DNA of 64,000 nucleotides from Cyclobacterium sp. 1_MG-2023 (GTDB lineage Bacteria > Bacteroidota > Bacteroidia > Cytophagales > Cyclobacteriaceae): the NCBI RefSeq assembly GCF_030546805.1, contig NZ_JAUOPC010000007.1, positions 242,848-306,847 on the forward strand. Reading direction: 5' to 3'. The notes beneath the pieces are model-generated. The model was not told the origin of the DNA. It made no database searches and saw only the letters and a program-made list of their open reading frames with translations. Positions within the stretch are counted from its first letter, which is position 1. The number at the start of each line of letters is the position of its first letter. Shown piece by piece: positions 9,197 through 18,326 of the stretch. The translations under genes and the position numbers were made by a program.

Positions 9197-11791
9197 ATGA
9201 AAAACTCGAAGATGAATTACCACAATTTGTCAACTTCAGAAATCTACCAAAAGTTAAATACTTCCAAGGATGGCTTGGACCGCTCAGAAGTAGAAAAGAG
9301 GCAGTTAAAATATGGGAAAAACGAACTGGTCCAAAAAAAGAAGATTTCTGTTTTCGGCTTGATATTGCATCAATTTAAAGATGTAATGATCTTTATTTTA
9401 TTTTTGGCCGCAGCCATTTCCTATTTTGTAGGAGACAGCAAGGACACCATTGTTATTTTAATCATCGTTTTACTGAATGCCCTTATCGGCTTTGTGCAAG
9501 AATATCGAGCAGAAAAAGCCATGGAAGCATTGAATAAAATGTCCTCCTTGCATGCCACTATTCGAAGAGCCGGGCACACTATTCAGGTGGCTGCTACAGA
9601 AGTTATTCCTGGAGACATTATAATCCTTGAGGCGGGCATGCTTGTACCGGCAGACCTAAGGCTCACAGCATCACATGCTTTGAAGATTGAGGAGGCTTCT
9701 CTCACAGGAGAATCTCATGCCGTTAACAAATCCCCGAAAAAAATTACCCTAGAAAACACCTCTTTAGGGGATAGGGTAAATATGGCATATAAAAGCACCG
9801 TCATTACCAACGGTAGAGGAGAAGGTGTGGTGGTGGCCACCGGAATGAACACCGAGATAGGCCGAATTGCTCAACTCCTACAAGAAGACAAAGTCAAGAC
9901 ACCCTTGCAAAAGCGGTTGGCCGATTTTGCCAAAAAATTATCTTTCGCCGTTATTGGTATATGCATTGCCCTATTTATTGCCGGCTGGTTACGTGGAGAA
10001 GAGCCTGTGCAAATGCTACTCACTGCCATTTCAGTAGCCGTAGCAGCCATTCCTGAAGCTTTGCCGGCAGTTATTACCATTGCTTTGGCTTTAGGAGCAA
10101 AGCGCATGGTACGGAAAAATGCCTTGATCAGAAAGTTGCCTGCAGCAGAAACCTTGGGTTCGGTTAGGTATATCTGTACGGACAAAACAGGAACCATTAC
10201 CCAGAATAAAATGACGGTATCCGATTGCTGGATTTCCCCGGAAATCCAGGGCATCGAAAACCTGGAGGCTGACCAAACAATGCTTTTAGCGATGGAGCTT
10301 AATCACGATGTGATTACCGCAGAGCAAAACCAACTCAAGGGAGATCCCACAGAAGTAGCCTTGGTGGAGTATACCCGAAACAACAAGGGCTACAACCCAT
10401 CTTGGCAAAATGAATTTAAACGTGTTTATGAATTCCCGTTCGATTCTGAAAGAAAAAAAATGACCACGGTCTACCCAATGAATGGAAAATGGATCGTGGT
10501 TACGAAAGGGGCTGTAGAAAAACTTCTGGAGATAAGCAAAACTGAAAACAGAGATGAAATCAATACTGTCACCAAAAATTTTGCTGAGCAGGGCAAACGG
10601 GTTTTGGCCTATGCTGTCAAGGTAATAGAGAAATTGCCGGAAGAGAAATCAGTAGATAAATTTGAAAGCAATATGCAATTTATTGGCTTGGCAGGCATGA
10701 TTGACCCACCTCGAAAAGAGGCCATTGAGGCGATTGCCAACTGCCATGCCGCAGGAATTAGGCTTGTTATGCTTACAGGTGATCATCCGGTCACGGCAAA
10801 GGCCATAGCCAAAACTACAGGGATTTTACAGGATCCATCCGACAAAATTATCACCGGCACCGCGCTTTCGAAACTTTCAGAACAAGAATTTGAAGACAAT
10901 CTTGAATCCATCAAGGTTTTTGCCCGGGTATCTCCTGAACAAAAACTAAAAATCGTAAAAGCCTTGCAAAGCAGGGATCATTTCGTGGCCGTAACCGGGG
11001 ACGGGGTAAATGATGCCCCTGCACTAAAACGTGCAGACATAGGTATCGCCATGGGCATCACCGGCACAGATGTCTCAAAAGAAGCTGCAGATATGATTCT
11101 CTTGGATGATAATTTTGCTACTATCATCCATGCCGTCCGTGAAGGTCGTCGTATTTTTGACAACATCCGGAAGTTTGTAAAGTACATCCTAACAGGCAAT
11201 AGCGGAGAGATCTGGACGATATTTTTAGCTCCTCTTTTTGGTTTGCCCATTCCTTTGATCCCCATTCAGATTTTATGGGTTAATTTAGTCTCTGATGGAC
11301 TTCCGGCATTGGCTTTTGCCTCCGAGCCGGCAGAAGATGACATTCTAAAAAGACCTCCTAGAAAGGCGGATGAAAGCATCTTTTCAGGAGGAATAGGGGT
11401 CCATGTTCTTTGGGTTGGGCTACTAATGGGGGCTGTATGCCTTGGTATTCAGGCTTGGGCCATTCACAATGAAAATTCAAAATGGGCAACGATGGTTTTT
11501 ACTGTAATTAGCATTTCACAAATGGGACATGCCTTGGCAATTCGTAGTGAAATTAAGTCCTTTTTCACCATGGGCATTTTTGGTAATAGGCATTTAATCA
11601 TGGCCGTTTTGATTACAATTGGGTTACAGCTGGCAGTAGTATATTTACCTTTCCTACAAAATATTTTCAACACCCAAGCACTTACATTCTCAGAGTTAGC
11701 CATTTGCTTGGCGCTTTCAAGTATCGTTTTTTGGTTTGTTGAATTGGAAAAATGGACCAAAAGAAGGAGGAAGAAAAAACTCAAAGGATAA
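9197..11791 (+). CDS. cation-translocating P-type ATPase, PMA1/SERCA-like (probable Ca2+ exporter)
   Basis: An inner-membrane ATP-driven cation pump of 864 aa. Order seen: N-terminal cation-ATPase domain, M1-M2, actuator domain with TGES at 170-173, M3-M4 with PEALPAVIT, phosphorylation motif DKTGT starting at D329, nucleotide domain with KGD and KGA motifs, MLTGDH, GDGVNDAP (601-608), and six C-terminal helices. M6 carries NLVSDGLPA, close to the NxxTD Ca2+-binding motif, favouring Ca2+; Mn2+ or another ion cannot be excluded. A second ATG at 9212 is an alternative start. Confidence 0.88.
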   Translation: MKNSKMNYHNLSTSEIYQKLNTSKDGLDRSEVEKRQLKYGKNELVQKKKISVFGLILHQFKDVMIFILFLAAAISYFVGDSKDTIVILIIVLLNALIGFVQEYRAEKAMEALNKMSSLHATIRRAGHTIQVAATEVIPGDIIILEAGMLVPADLRLTASHALKIEEASLTGESHAVNKSPKKITLENTSLGDRVNMAYKSTVITNGRGEGVVVATGMNTEIGRIAQLLQEDKVKTPLQKRLADFAKKLSFAVIGICIALFIAGWLRGEEPVQMLLTAISVAVAAIPEALPAVITIALALGAKRMVRKNALIRKLPAAETLGSVRYICTDKTGTITQNKMTVSDCWISPEIQGIENLEADQTMLLAMELNHDVITAEQNQLKGDPTEVALVEYTRNNKGYNPSWQNEFKRVYEFPFDSERKKMTTVYPMNGKWIVVTKGAVEKLLEISKTENRDEINTVTKNFAEQGKRVLAYAVKVIEKLPEEKSVDKFESNMQFIGLAGMIDPPRKEAIEAIANCHAAGIRLVMLTGDHPVTAKAIAKTTGILQDPSDKIITGTALSKLSEQEFEDNLESIKVFARVSPEQKLKIVKALQSRDHFVAVTGDGVNDAPALKRADIGIAMGITGTDVSKEAADMILLDDNFATIIHAVREGRRIFDNIRKFVKYILTGNSGEIWTIFLAPLFGLPIPLIPIQILWVNLVSDGLPALAFASEPAEDDILKRPPRKADESIFSGGIGVHVLWVGLLMGAVCLGIQAWAIHNENSKWATMVFTVISISQMGHALAIRSEIKSFFTMGIFGNRHLIMAVLITIGLQLAVVYLPFLQNIFNTQALTFSELAICLALSSIVFWFVELEKWTKRRRKKKLKG

Positions 11792-11973
11792 TTAGCTCCC
11801 AGTCTAAAATTAACCTGAAAACCTTTTTTCTATTATTTCTCGAAAGATAGTTGCTATTTGATAAAGAGATAAAAAAACAAATTGATAAATTCGATTCAGA
11901 AGCTTAACTATTTTCTTTAGTAAATATTTGGAAATTCAGTTTCCACCAAAATCCTTTAGGGTAACAAACAAGC

Positions 11974-12447
11974 ATGGACAACAAAGCACTAATGAATAAA
12001 TTTTACACTTCTTTTATAAAAGGAGACAATAAAGCAATGGGAGAATGTTACCATAAGGACATCCTATTCAAAGACCCTGTCTTCGGTTCTTTAAAGGGAG
12101 ATCGAGCATTTAAGATGTGGGAAATGTTACTCACTCCAAAAAAAGAAGACCTCAAAATCAGTTTTGATATTGCGCGTGTGTCTGAAAAAAAAGGAAAAGT
12201 AAACTGGGTGGCTGAATATCATTTTGGTGAAAAAAAACGAAAAGTAATCAATAATGTTAGTGCTGAATTTAAGTTTAAGGAGGGTAAAATCATCGAACAT
12301 ATCGATACTTTTAACTTATGGGAATGGAGTAAACAAGCCATGGGAACTGTTGGCTACTTGATTGGATGGACACCTTTTATGAAAAAGAAAATTCAAAAAT
12401 CCACCAATCAAAAACTGGATTATTTTATCTCCGGTAAAAAAGGTTAA
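11974..12447 (+). CDS. NTF2/SnoaL-like small protein
   Basis: A protein of 157 residues without signal peptide. The beginning (MNKFYTSFIKGDNKAMGECYHKDILFKDPVFGSLKG) and the repeated strand pattern ending FKEGKIIEHIDTFNLWEW are characteristic of the NTF2-like cone fold (SnoaL/DUF4440 class). Such proteins may be small isomerases, hydrolases or ligand binders; nothing here fixes the substrate. It is followed by a sulfatase 65 bp downstream. Confidence 0.7.
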   Translation: MDNKALMNKFYTSFIKGDNKAMGECYHKDILFKDPVFGSLKGDRAFKMWEMLLTPKKEDLKISFDIARVSEKKGKVNWVAEYHFGEKKRKVINNVSAEFKFKEGKIIEHIDTFNLWEWSKQAMGTVGYLIGWTPFMKKKIQKSTNQKLDYFISGKKG

Positions 12448-12512
12448 GCTTATTGAGACTTACCCATCTGGCATCTTCATTAATAGGCCAATAGGCCCGG
12501 AAATACATCCCT

Positions 12513-13967
12513 ATGAAAAATCTAATTCTATTTGGACTACTTCTTTCCCTGATGGGTTGTAACAACAACCGCACTACTACTGTTACCCCCTCTCAACCCA
12601 ATATCATTTTTATTATGGTGGACGATTTGGGTAAAGAATGGGTCAGTCATTATGGGGCTGAGAATATTTCTACGCCCAATATTGATGCGCTGGCAGCTAG
12701 TGGCATGACCTTCCATAATGTCTATTCCATGCCTCAATGCACCCCAACCAGGGTTACCTTACTTACCGGTCAATATCCTTTCAGGCATGGCTGGGTGAAT
12801 CATTGGGATGTTCCACGATGGGGAGGTGGTGCGCATTTCGATGAGGAAATGAACCCTTCTATAGGCAGGGAAATGCAAAAAGCCGGATACACCACCTGTA
12901 TCGCAGGCAAATGGCAAATCGATGATTTCAGGGTTGAACCGGATGCCTTGTCCAAAAACGGCTTCGACGAATATTGCATGTGGACCGGTTATGAAACAGG
13001 AATTGAAGCCAGTATCAATCGGTATCAAGATCCCTATATTTTCACCAAACAAGGGAGTCATACCTACGAGGGAGAATTTGGGCCGGATGTATTTAAAAAT
13101 TTCATTATTGATTTTATTGCCACTAATAAAAACAAGCCCATGTTTATTTATTATCCCATGGTCCTCACCCACACCCCATTTGTAAATACACCTTTGGACT
13201 CTGCGACGGACAATTTAGGGAAGCATAAAGCCATGGTGAAATACACAGACAAAATTACGGGAGAAATAATCCAGGCCCTGGATGATGCAGGGATCAGGGA
13301 AAATACCCTCGTCATTTGGACCACAGACAATGGTACTACAGGAGCTATAACAGGAAAAATAAATGGCCGGATGGTAAAAGGCGGAAAAGCAAAAACAATT
13401 GAATCCGGCATCAATGCACCTTTTATTGCCAGCTGGCCAAGTATAATAAAGCCAAACCAAATGTCTGAAGCGCTCATTGACTTTACTGATTATTATCCCA
13501 CATTTCTGGATTTGGCAGGGGTAGACTTGCAAAAACAACCGTCAGAAAACAACAAAACTTTTAAAATCGATGGTCAGTCCTTTAAAAATGCTTTATTAGA
13601 GGGGAAAGAAGCATCCGGCCGAGAATGGATATTGGGAATGGGTGGAGGAAATCATGCTGCACTTACCAAGAATGGCGTTGAAAACCAATACATTTTCCGA
13701 GACAGGGTTTTGCGAAACAAAAAATATAAACTCTATATCAACTCAGAAAGGGAGGCCGAATCATTTTTTGATTTGCAGCTGGACCCTGAAGAAAAGGTTA
13801 ACCTTAAAGACAGCTTAAATTCTGAGGAAAGAAAAAAGAACTTCCAGCAACTTTATGAAGTGATGCAATCATTTCCGCTAAAGGACAATGACCCGATGTA
13901 TCAAGAGAATCCCGCTCAAGCTTGGGATGTTGCTGTGACCGAGGAAAGTCAAAAATGGAAAAAATAG
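12513..13967 (+). CDS. Cys-type sulfatase (arylsulfatase family S1), lipoprotein
   Basis: A protein of 484 residues with a lipobox at C16 (LSLMGC). D37/D38 in IMVDDLG start the metal site, and the C76-T-P-T-R80 motif holds the cysteine converted to formylglycine. GKW, HTPF and TTDNGTTG motifs complete the alkaline-phosphatase-superfamily core, with a C-terminal subdomain. It probably removes sulfate from polysaccharide or small esters at the cell surface. No maturase (anSME or FGE) is encoded in the window, so activation must occur in trans. The substrate cannot be told from sequence. Confidence 0.9.
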   Translation: MKNLILFGLLLSLMGCNNNRTTTVTPSQPNIIFIMVDDLGKEWVSHYGAENISTPNIDALAASGMTFHNVYSMPQCTPTRVTLLTGQYPFRHGWVNHWDVPRWGGGAHFDEEMNPSIGREMQKAGYTTCIAGKWQIDDFRVEPDALSKNGFDEYCMWTGYETGIEASINRYQDPYIFTKQGSHTYEGEFGPDVFKNFIIDFIATNKNKPMFIYYPMVLTHTPFVNTPLDSATDNLGKHKAMVKYTDKITGEIIQALDDAGIRENTLVIWTTDNGTTGAITGKINGRMVKGGKAKTIESGINAPFIASWPSIIKPNQMSEALIDFTDYYPTFLDLAGVDLQKQPSENNKTFKIDGQSFKNALLEGKEASGREWILGMGGGNHAALTKNGVENQYIFRDRVLRNKKYKLYINSEREAESFFDLQLDPEEKVNLKDSLNSEERKKNFQQLYEVMQSFPLKDNDPMYQENPAQAWDVAVTEESQKWKK

Positions 13968-14192
13968 GACAAAGCTGTAGCAAACGGTCCACAATTAAAC
14001 CATTAAATATCTTCCTATCCTCTAACCCGGATTATGTAACAGGATTCGTAATGAGTGTTGCAATCGCAAGAAAATCAGACTGTTTGGAGATTTTAGCATA
14101 GCACCGCTATGGTGAAATTGAAAACAGCAACGAAGTGGCTGTTTTTAAAGCGATTTCAGCACGTAATAGAATGTCTATTGCATATTTCGGGT

Positions 14193-15776
14193 TTAATCCT
14201 CATTGTCCTTTGCCACCCAATTGATTGCATTGGAAAGTACCATTTGAAACTGCTTAGCGCTAAAAGACTTGGCATCATGCCCCAACAGGGTTTGAAAAAC
14301 CTTTCCTTTGCCATAGTTGTAAACCCATGCTAATGGTTCTTTCTTTCCTGTTATATTGGATTTGGCCGTTAATAAAGGTTCAATGGACCGATCTCCTTTC
14401 TGGTTAAAATACAATTCATCAAAAGTTAAAAAATCCTCAACCCCTGATGTGATCGGATGCTTGTGACTTGAAACCTTAACGGAAAATTCCCCATATTTAT
14501 CATGGCCGCTGTCTGAGTGGTGATCCCACACTCTACTGACGATATTCCTGTATTCGGGCCAGTCAGAAGCTCCGGCATTGGGGAGAGAGAAGTGAAAAGC
14601 ACCATTGGCAAAATGCAACACAATCAAGCCCCCTCCTTCTTTCAAGTAATTGACAAAGGATTTTTTTGATCCATCCGACAATGTTTTAGGATCTTCCCAA
14701 TTGGCATAGTTCAGGATTAATGCATCATAATCTTCAAGATCATATTGAGAGAGATCTTCAATATTCGTAGAAATATCCACATAAAACCCAGTATTCTCTT
14801 CAATGATTGACTTTACTTGTAATGAAGTTTGTTGCCATGGGTGGGCAGGGTGATGGTTCCCTGTGAGCAACAATGCTTTTCGGGACTTTTGAAAGAGATG
14901 CAGGCTTACTTCCTGATCATTGAAAAATTTAGCCTCCACTCCCTTTTGGGGTACTTCTGCCCCTGATGCCCAAACAATCCCATTGAGCAACATTTTTCTG
15001 AAATTATCATTTTCCCAGTTTGAGAAAAAATGACCCATTGTTGTGCTAAATCCTCTCCCTCCGTCTTTCCTTTCTAGGGCCCAAGCTACAGTGTTTCCAC
15101 TGCCTTTTCTTCCTTCCAACTCAGGCACTTCAGCAATTAGCTGTACACGGTCATCGCCTTCCTGAAACCTGATATTGTAATAATACTCATCTTTCAATAC
15201 AAAAGGTTCTAGCCCGGACACTATAGGATGATTGGGATTTTGAAAAACAAGTTTACTTTCCATAGTTTTGATGGCAGAAAACCAGTTTCTTTCTCCCAAA
15301 TCATCTTGCCAATCAAAATAGCCACCTCCCCATTCCAATATTTTTTTACCAAAATGATCTGATGCAAAAGTTGAAAAATGAATCAAGGAAATACCACAGC
15401 CCCTATCCATTTGCTTTTGCATTATCTTCATCCGATCACTTGTCATAAATGGCACATCTGAAAACAAGTGGCCATCTCTCCCATCAGTGATAAAAAGTAT
15501 AAGGTCGGCATTATCTAAAGTTGAAGGCTCCTCCGGCCAGCCATTTAGGTGGATTTCAGAAGTTACCCTTTCAACATTGGACTTGTCCAACATTGTTTTA
15601 ATAAGCCTTACTGATTTTATGTATTCATGGGATTGAGGGCCATGGCTTTTCGGTCCTGCTATCAAAACAATTTTTTTCGACTGCTCTGTGAAATCAGATT
15701 GCATCCCTTTGACTTCAAAAATTAAACAGTTGATAGATAGCAAAAATAAAAGCTGCAATACAATTAATTTATTCAT
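14193..15776 (-). CDS. secreted protein with two tandem ThuA-like domains
   Basis: A protein of 527 residues with a signal peptide (about 1-24). Two class-I glutamine-amidotransferase-like ThuA domains follow each other. The first starts at KKIVLIAGPKSHG (about 35) with a LILFITDGRDGH core; the second starts at RKALLLTGNHHPAHPW (about 298) with YDALILNYANWED and GGLIVLHFANGAF. ThuA was named from trehalose utilisation in rhizobia; Bacteroidota members are linked to catabolism of oxidised sugars. It lies 102 bp downstream of the PQQ dehydrogenase in the same direction, suggesting a shared sugar-oxidation role (inference). Confidence 0.82.
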   Translation of the reverse strand: MNKLIVLQLLFLLSINCLIFEVKGMQSDFTEQSKKIVLIAGPKSHGPQSHEYIKSVRLIKTMLDKSNVERVTSEIHLNGWPEEPSTLDNADLILFITDGRDGHLFSDVPFMTSDRMKIMQKQMDRGCGISLIHFSTFASDHFGKKILEWGGGYFDWQDDLGERNWFSAIKTMESKLVFQNPNHPIVSGLEPFVLKDEYYYNIRFQEGDDRVQLIAEVPELEGRKGSGNTVAWALERKDGGRGFSTTMGHFFSNWENDNFRKMLLNGIVWASGAEVPQKGVEAKFFNDQEVSLHLFQKSRKALLLTGNHHPAHPWQQTSLQVKSIIEENTGFYVDISTNIEDLSQYDLEDYDALILNYANWEDPKTLSDGSKKSFVNYLKEGGGLIVLHFANGAFHFSLPNAGASDWPEYRNIVSRVWDHHSDSGHDKYGEFSVKVSSHKHPITSGVEDFLTFDELYFNQKGDRSIEPLLTAKSNITGKKEPLAWVYNYGKGKVFQTLLGHDAKSFSAKQFQMVLSNAINWVAKDNED

Positions 15777-15878
15777 AACGTTATTTGAGTTTTTACTTAT
15801 TTTTTGAATTAGCTTCTTGGTATTTGGCAGTCAATTTTTAATATGCTTAAAAGATATTCTCTGCAGGAGCTGGTAGAG

Positions 15879-17993
15879 CTATGGTAATTTATAGGCGATA
15901 TAGGCATCCCCGGTATGCCCTCCTAATTTACCTCCACCTGTGGCCGGTATCACCACATACTGCTCACCATCTACAGCATATGTACTTGGCGTTGCATAGC
16001 CCCCAAATGGCAACTTCTCTTCCCATAATACCTCCCCTGTTTCTTTATCAAATGCCCTTATTTTCTCATCGCGGGTTGCTGCCACAAAGACCAAGCCACC
16101 TGCTGTCACTATAGACCCACCAAAATTCTCTGTGCCGGTTATTGGATGCCCTTGTTCTGTAAGCTCCTCATGTTCTCCCAGTGGTACTTTCCATTTTATC
16201 TTTCCGGTGGTTAGATCAATGGCGTTCATGGTTCCCCAAGGAGGGGCCGTTGCCGGATAACCATCAGGATCTAAAAATTTATTAAAGCCTAAAGATCTGT
16301 ATAAGGGTTTGTAATTGGCTTTTTTCTCTCCAGTAAGATTCTCCTGTTCCAGCAAAAAATCAGTCAGCTCGGTTAAAGCCTTTCCTTCGATTTGAGCAAA
16401 TGAAGGCATGGAATTCTTACCCTCTGTAATAATTTTTTTCAACTCAATGGTATCAAACTTTGAATGCAAGTTCAGTAAGGACGGAAGTTCCCCAAGACCT
16501 TCCCTATCAGCACCGTGACAACCCGCACACCCCATTTTTAAATAAACTTTTTCTCCTGAACTAATCTGCTCATCCTCTCTCTTCTCCGCATTAATATCTC
16601 GCATCTTTATCACCCAGGCCAATTCATTGGCATTTACAAACAATACATTCTCTTCTTCATCATAGGATCCTCCTCCCCATTCAGCGCCTCCATGGATGCC
16701 ATAATAAAGAATATTCTTTTCTGATGGAGGGATAAACCAACCTGCATCAGACTCAGAAAAAACGCTTTTTGCAAAAGCTTCTGCTTCCGCAGTCCGTGAG
16801 GTCAAATCTTCCTGCGTAACAATTTGTTTCGAAAAAGGCTCAGGCCATCTCACCAATGGCTGACTAGGGTATGCAAATTCTCCTGGGAGGACAGAGGGAG
16901 GCACCGGCACTTCTTCCACCTCAGAAAGCATTTCTCCATCCAGCCTATTAAATATCAGCGTATTTCCTGTCTTGGTCAATTGAATTACTGCAGGTATTTT
17001 TTTTCCATCTTTGGTGAGTTCAACCAGAATGGGAGCTGCTGGTAAATCTAAATCCCAAAGGTCATGATGAACGGCCTGATAATGCCATAACCTTTCCCCG
17101 GATTTTCCATTAAGTGCCACAATAGAATTTCCAAATAGATGCTTTCCTTCATTATCAGGTCGGTAAAAATCATTTTTTGGTTGACCTGTTGAAAAATAAA
17201 CAAAGCCTCTTTCCTCATCTACAGCCAATCCACCCCATGAGTTTACCCCTGCCCCTGTTTTCCAGAAGCCTGCATCTCCCCAAGTGTCGTGACCGAACTC
17301 TCCCGGTTGTGGAATGGTATTGAAAATCCACTCCCTTTCTCCTGTATGAACATTAAAAGCTGAAACATTGGATGGCGAGCTCCAACTTACCCCTCCCAAT
17401 ATCACCAAGTCTTTAAAAACTGTTGGTGCACCGGGTGAAATGATTCCCATCTCCTCTTTGGGTTTTACCAAGCCTTCATTCAGGTCCACCCTTCCGCTAT
17501 CTCCAAAGGATGCTACTGGAAGCCCTGTTAATCTATCTACAGCATAGAGAAAATGGCCAACCGTATAAATCAACCTTTCTTCTTGTCCTGATCTCCAATA
17601 AGCAACCCCTCTATTGATCCCACCAAATTCCTCTCCCGCTCTTGAAGGATTAAACCTCCAAATTTCTTCCCCATTTACAGCGTTAACAGCAATAAGCTCC
17701 TGACCGGGCGTGGTCACATACATGATTCCAGATATAATTAACGGGTTGAGCTGAACATTTCCGGATTTATCTCCTGAATGATAGGTCCAAGCGACTTTTA
17801 AATTTTCAACATTCTCTTTATTGATTATGTCTAAAGGTGAATATTTTGTTTGTCGCAAATTTCCCCCGGGTTGTTCCCAATCCACATTTTGCTTATTCTG
17901 AAGTTCAAAAAAACTAAACCAGCCGAAAAAGTATACCGCCCCGCTTAAAAACAACAGAAGCAAAACTAAACGCAAACCTTTTACATTGTTCAT
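15879..17993 (-). CDS. membrane-anchored PQQ-dependent dehydrogenase with embedded cytochrome c domain
   Basis: A protein of 704 residues. An N-terminal uncleaved-looking helix (about 8-28) anchors it to the periplasmic face. DWEQPGGNLRQTKYSPL begins the eight-bladed quinoprotein propeller of the glucose/alcohol dehydrogenase class. A single c-type haem motif C489-A-G-C492-H493 sits inside the propeller (domain about 475-565), before the last blades (GYPATAPPWG, LPFGGYATPSTY). Such proteins oxidise sugars or alcohols and pass electrons through haem to the respiratory chain. The substrate is unknown. It is probably co-transcribed with the tandem-ThuA gene. Confidence 0.87.
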   Translation of the reverse strand: MNNVKGLRLVLLLLFLSGAVYFFGWFSFFELQNKQNVDWEQPGGNLRQTKYSPLDIINKENVENLKVAWTYHSGDKSGNVQLNPLIISGIMYVTTPGQELIAVNAVNGEEIWRFNPSRAGEEFGGINRGVAYWRSGQEERLIYTVGHFLYAVDRLTGLPVASFGDSGRVDLNEGLVKPKEEMGIISPGAPTVFKDLVILGGVSWSSPSNVSAFNVHTGEREWIFNTIPQPGEFGHDTWGDAGFWKTGAGVNSWGGLAVDEERGFVYFSTGQPKNDFYRPDNEGKHLFGNSIVALNGKSGERLWHYQAVHHDLWDLDLPAAPILVELTKDGKKIPAVIQLTKTGNTLIFNRLDGEMLSEVEEVPVPPSVLPGEFAYPSQPLVRWPEPFSKQIVTQEDLTSRTAEAEAFAKSVFSESDAGWFIPPSEKNILYYGIHGGAEWGGGSYDEEENVLFVNANELAWVIKMRDINAEKREDEQISSGEKVYLKMGCAGCHGADREGLGELPSLLNLHSKFDTIELKKIITEGKNSMPSFAQIEGKALTELTDFLLEQENLTGEKKANYKPLYRSLGFNKFLDPDGYPATAPPWGTMNAIDLTTGKIKWKVPLGEHEELTEQGHPITGTENFGGSIVTAGGLVFVAATRDEKIRAFDKETGEVLWEEKLPFGGYATPSTYAVDGEQYVVIPATGGGKLGGHTGDAYIAYKLP

Positions 17994-18326
17994 ATATAAA
18001 ATGACTATTGGCTAAATGGGGAATTTACAAGTACTAAACTAGTACAAAATTAAATTTACAATAATTTAAAAAGACACATCACCCTATTCGTAAAATTTTA
18101 TTTAAAAGCACAGAGCATAATATCTCTTATTTCACCATAAGCTCATTGCCTCCCAAAAGTTAGCAGCCATTTTATATTGATTAGAAAGGGCATTTACTTA
18201 CCCTCCTTGGCTACCTTGGATGAAGGTCAATCACCGGAATTTACAATGGCTTGGGACTCGTACAAAAAAAACAGCCAACCTGAAAACAGGTTGGCTGTCC
18301 AACTAATAAACCCAATAAACCGAACT
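17994..18326. other. 333 bp spacer between clpB and the PQQ dehydrogenase
   Basis: Holds the clpB terminator at 18264-18298 and, near 18000, the presumed promoter of the leftward PQQ dehydrogenase, for which I find no clear consensus. A 68-codon open stretch beginning at 18177 is not credible because it contains the terminator hairpin and runs into clpB antisense. Confidence 0.5.
18264..18298 (-). terminator. intrinsic terminator of clpB
   Basis: A perfect 12 bp stem (ACAGCCAACCTG 18271-18282 with CAGGTTGGCTGT 18287-18298) closing a four-base loop, followed on the minus strand by eight T residues. It lies 29 bp past the clpB stop. Confidence 0.92.

Noticed and set aside
14109..14333. Possible small gene in the spacer after the first sulfatase
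   Set aside because: It runs antisense into the ThuA gene for most of its length and shows no protein-like pattern.
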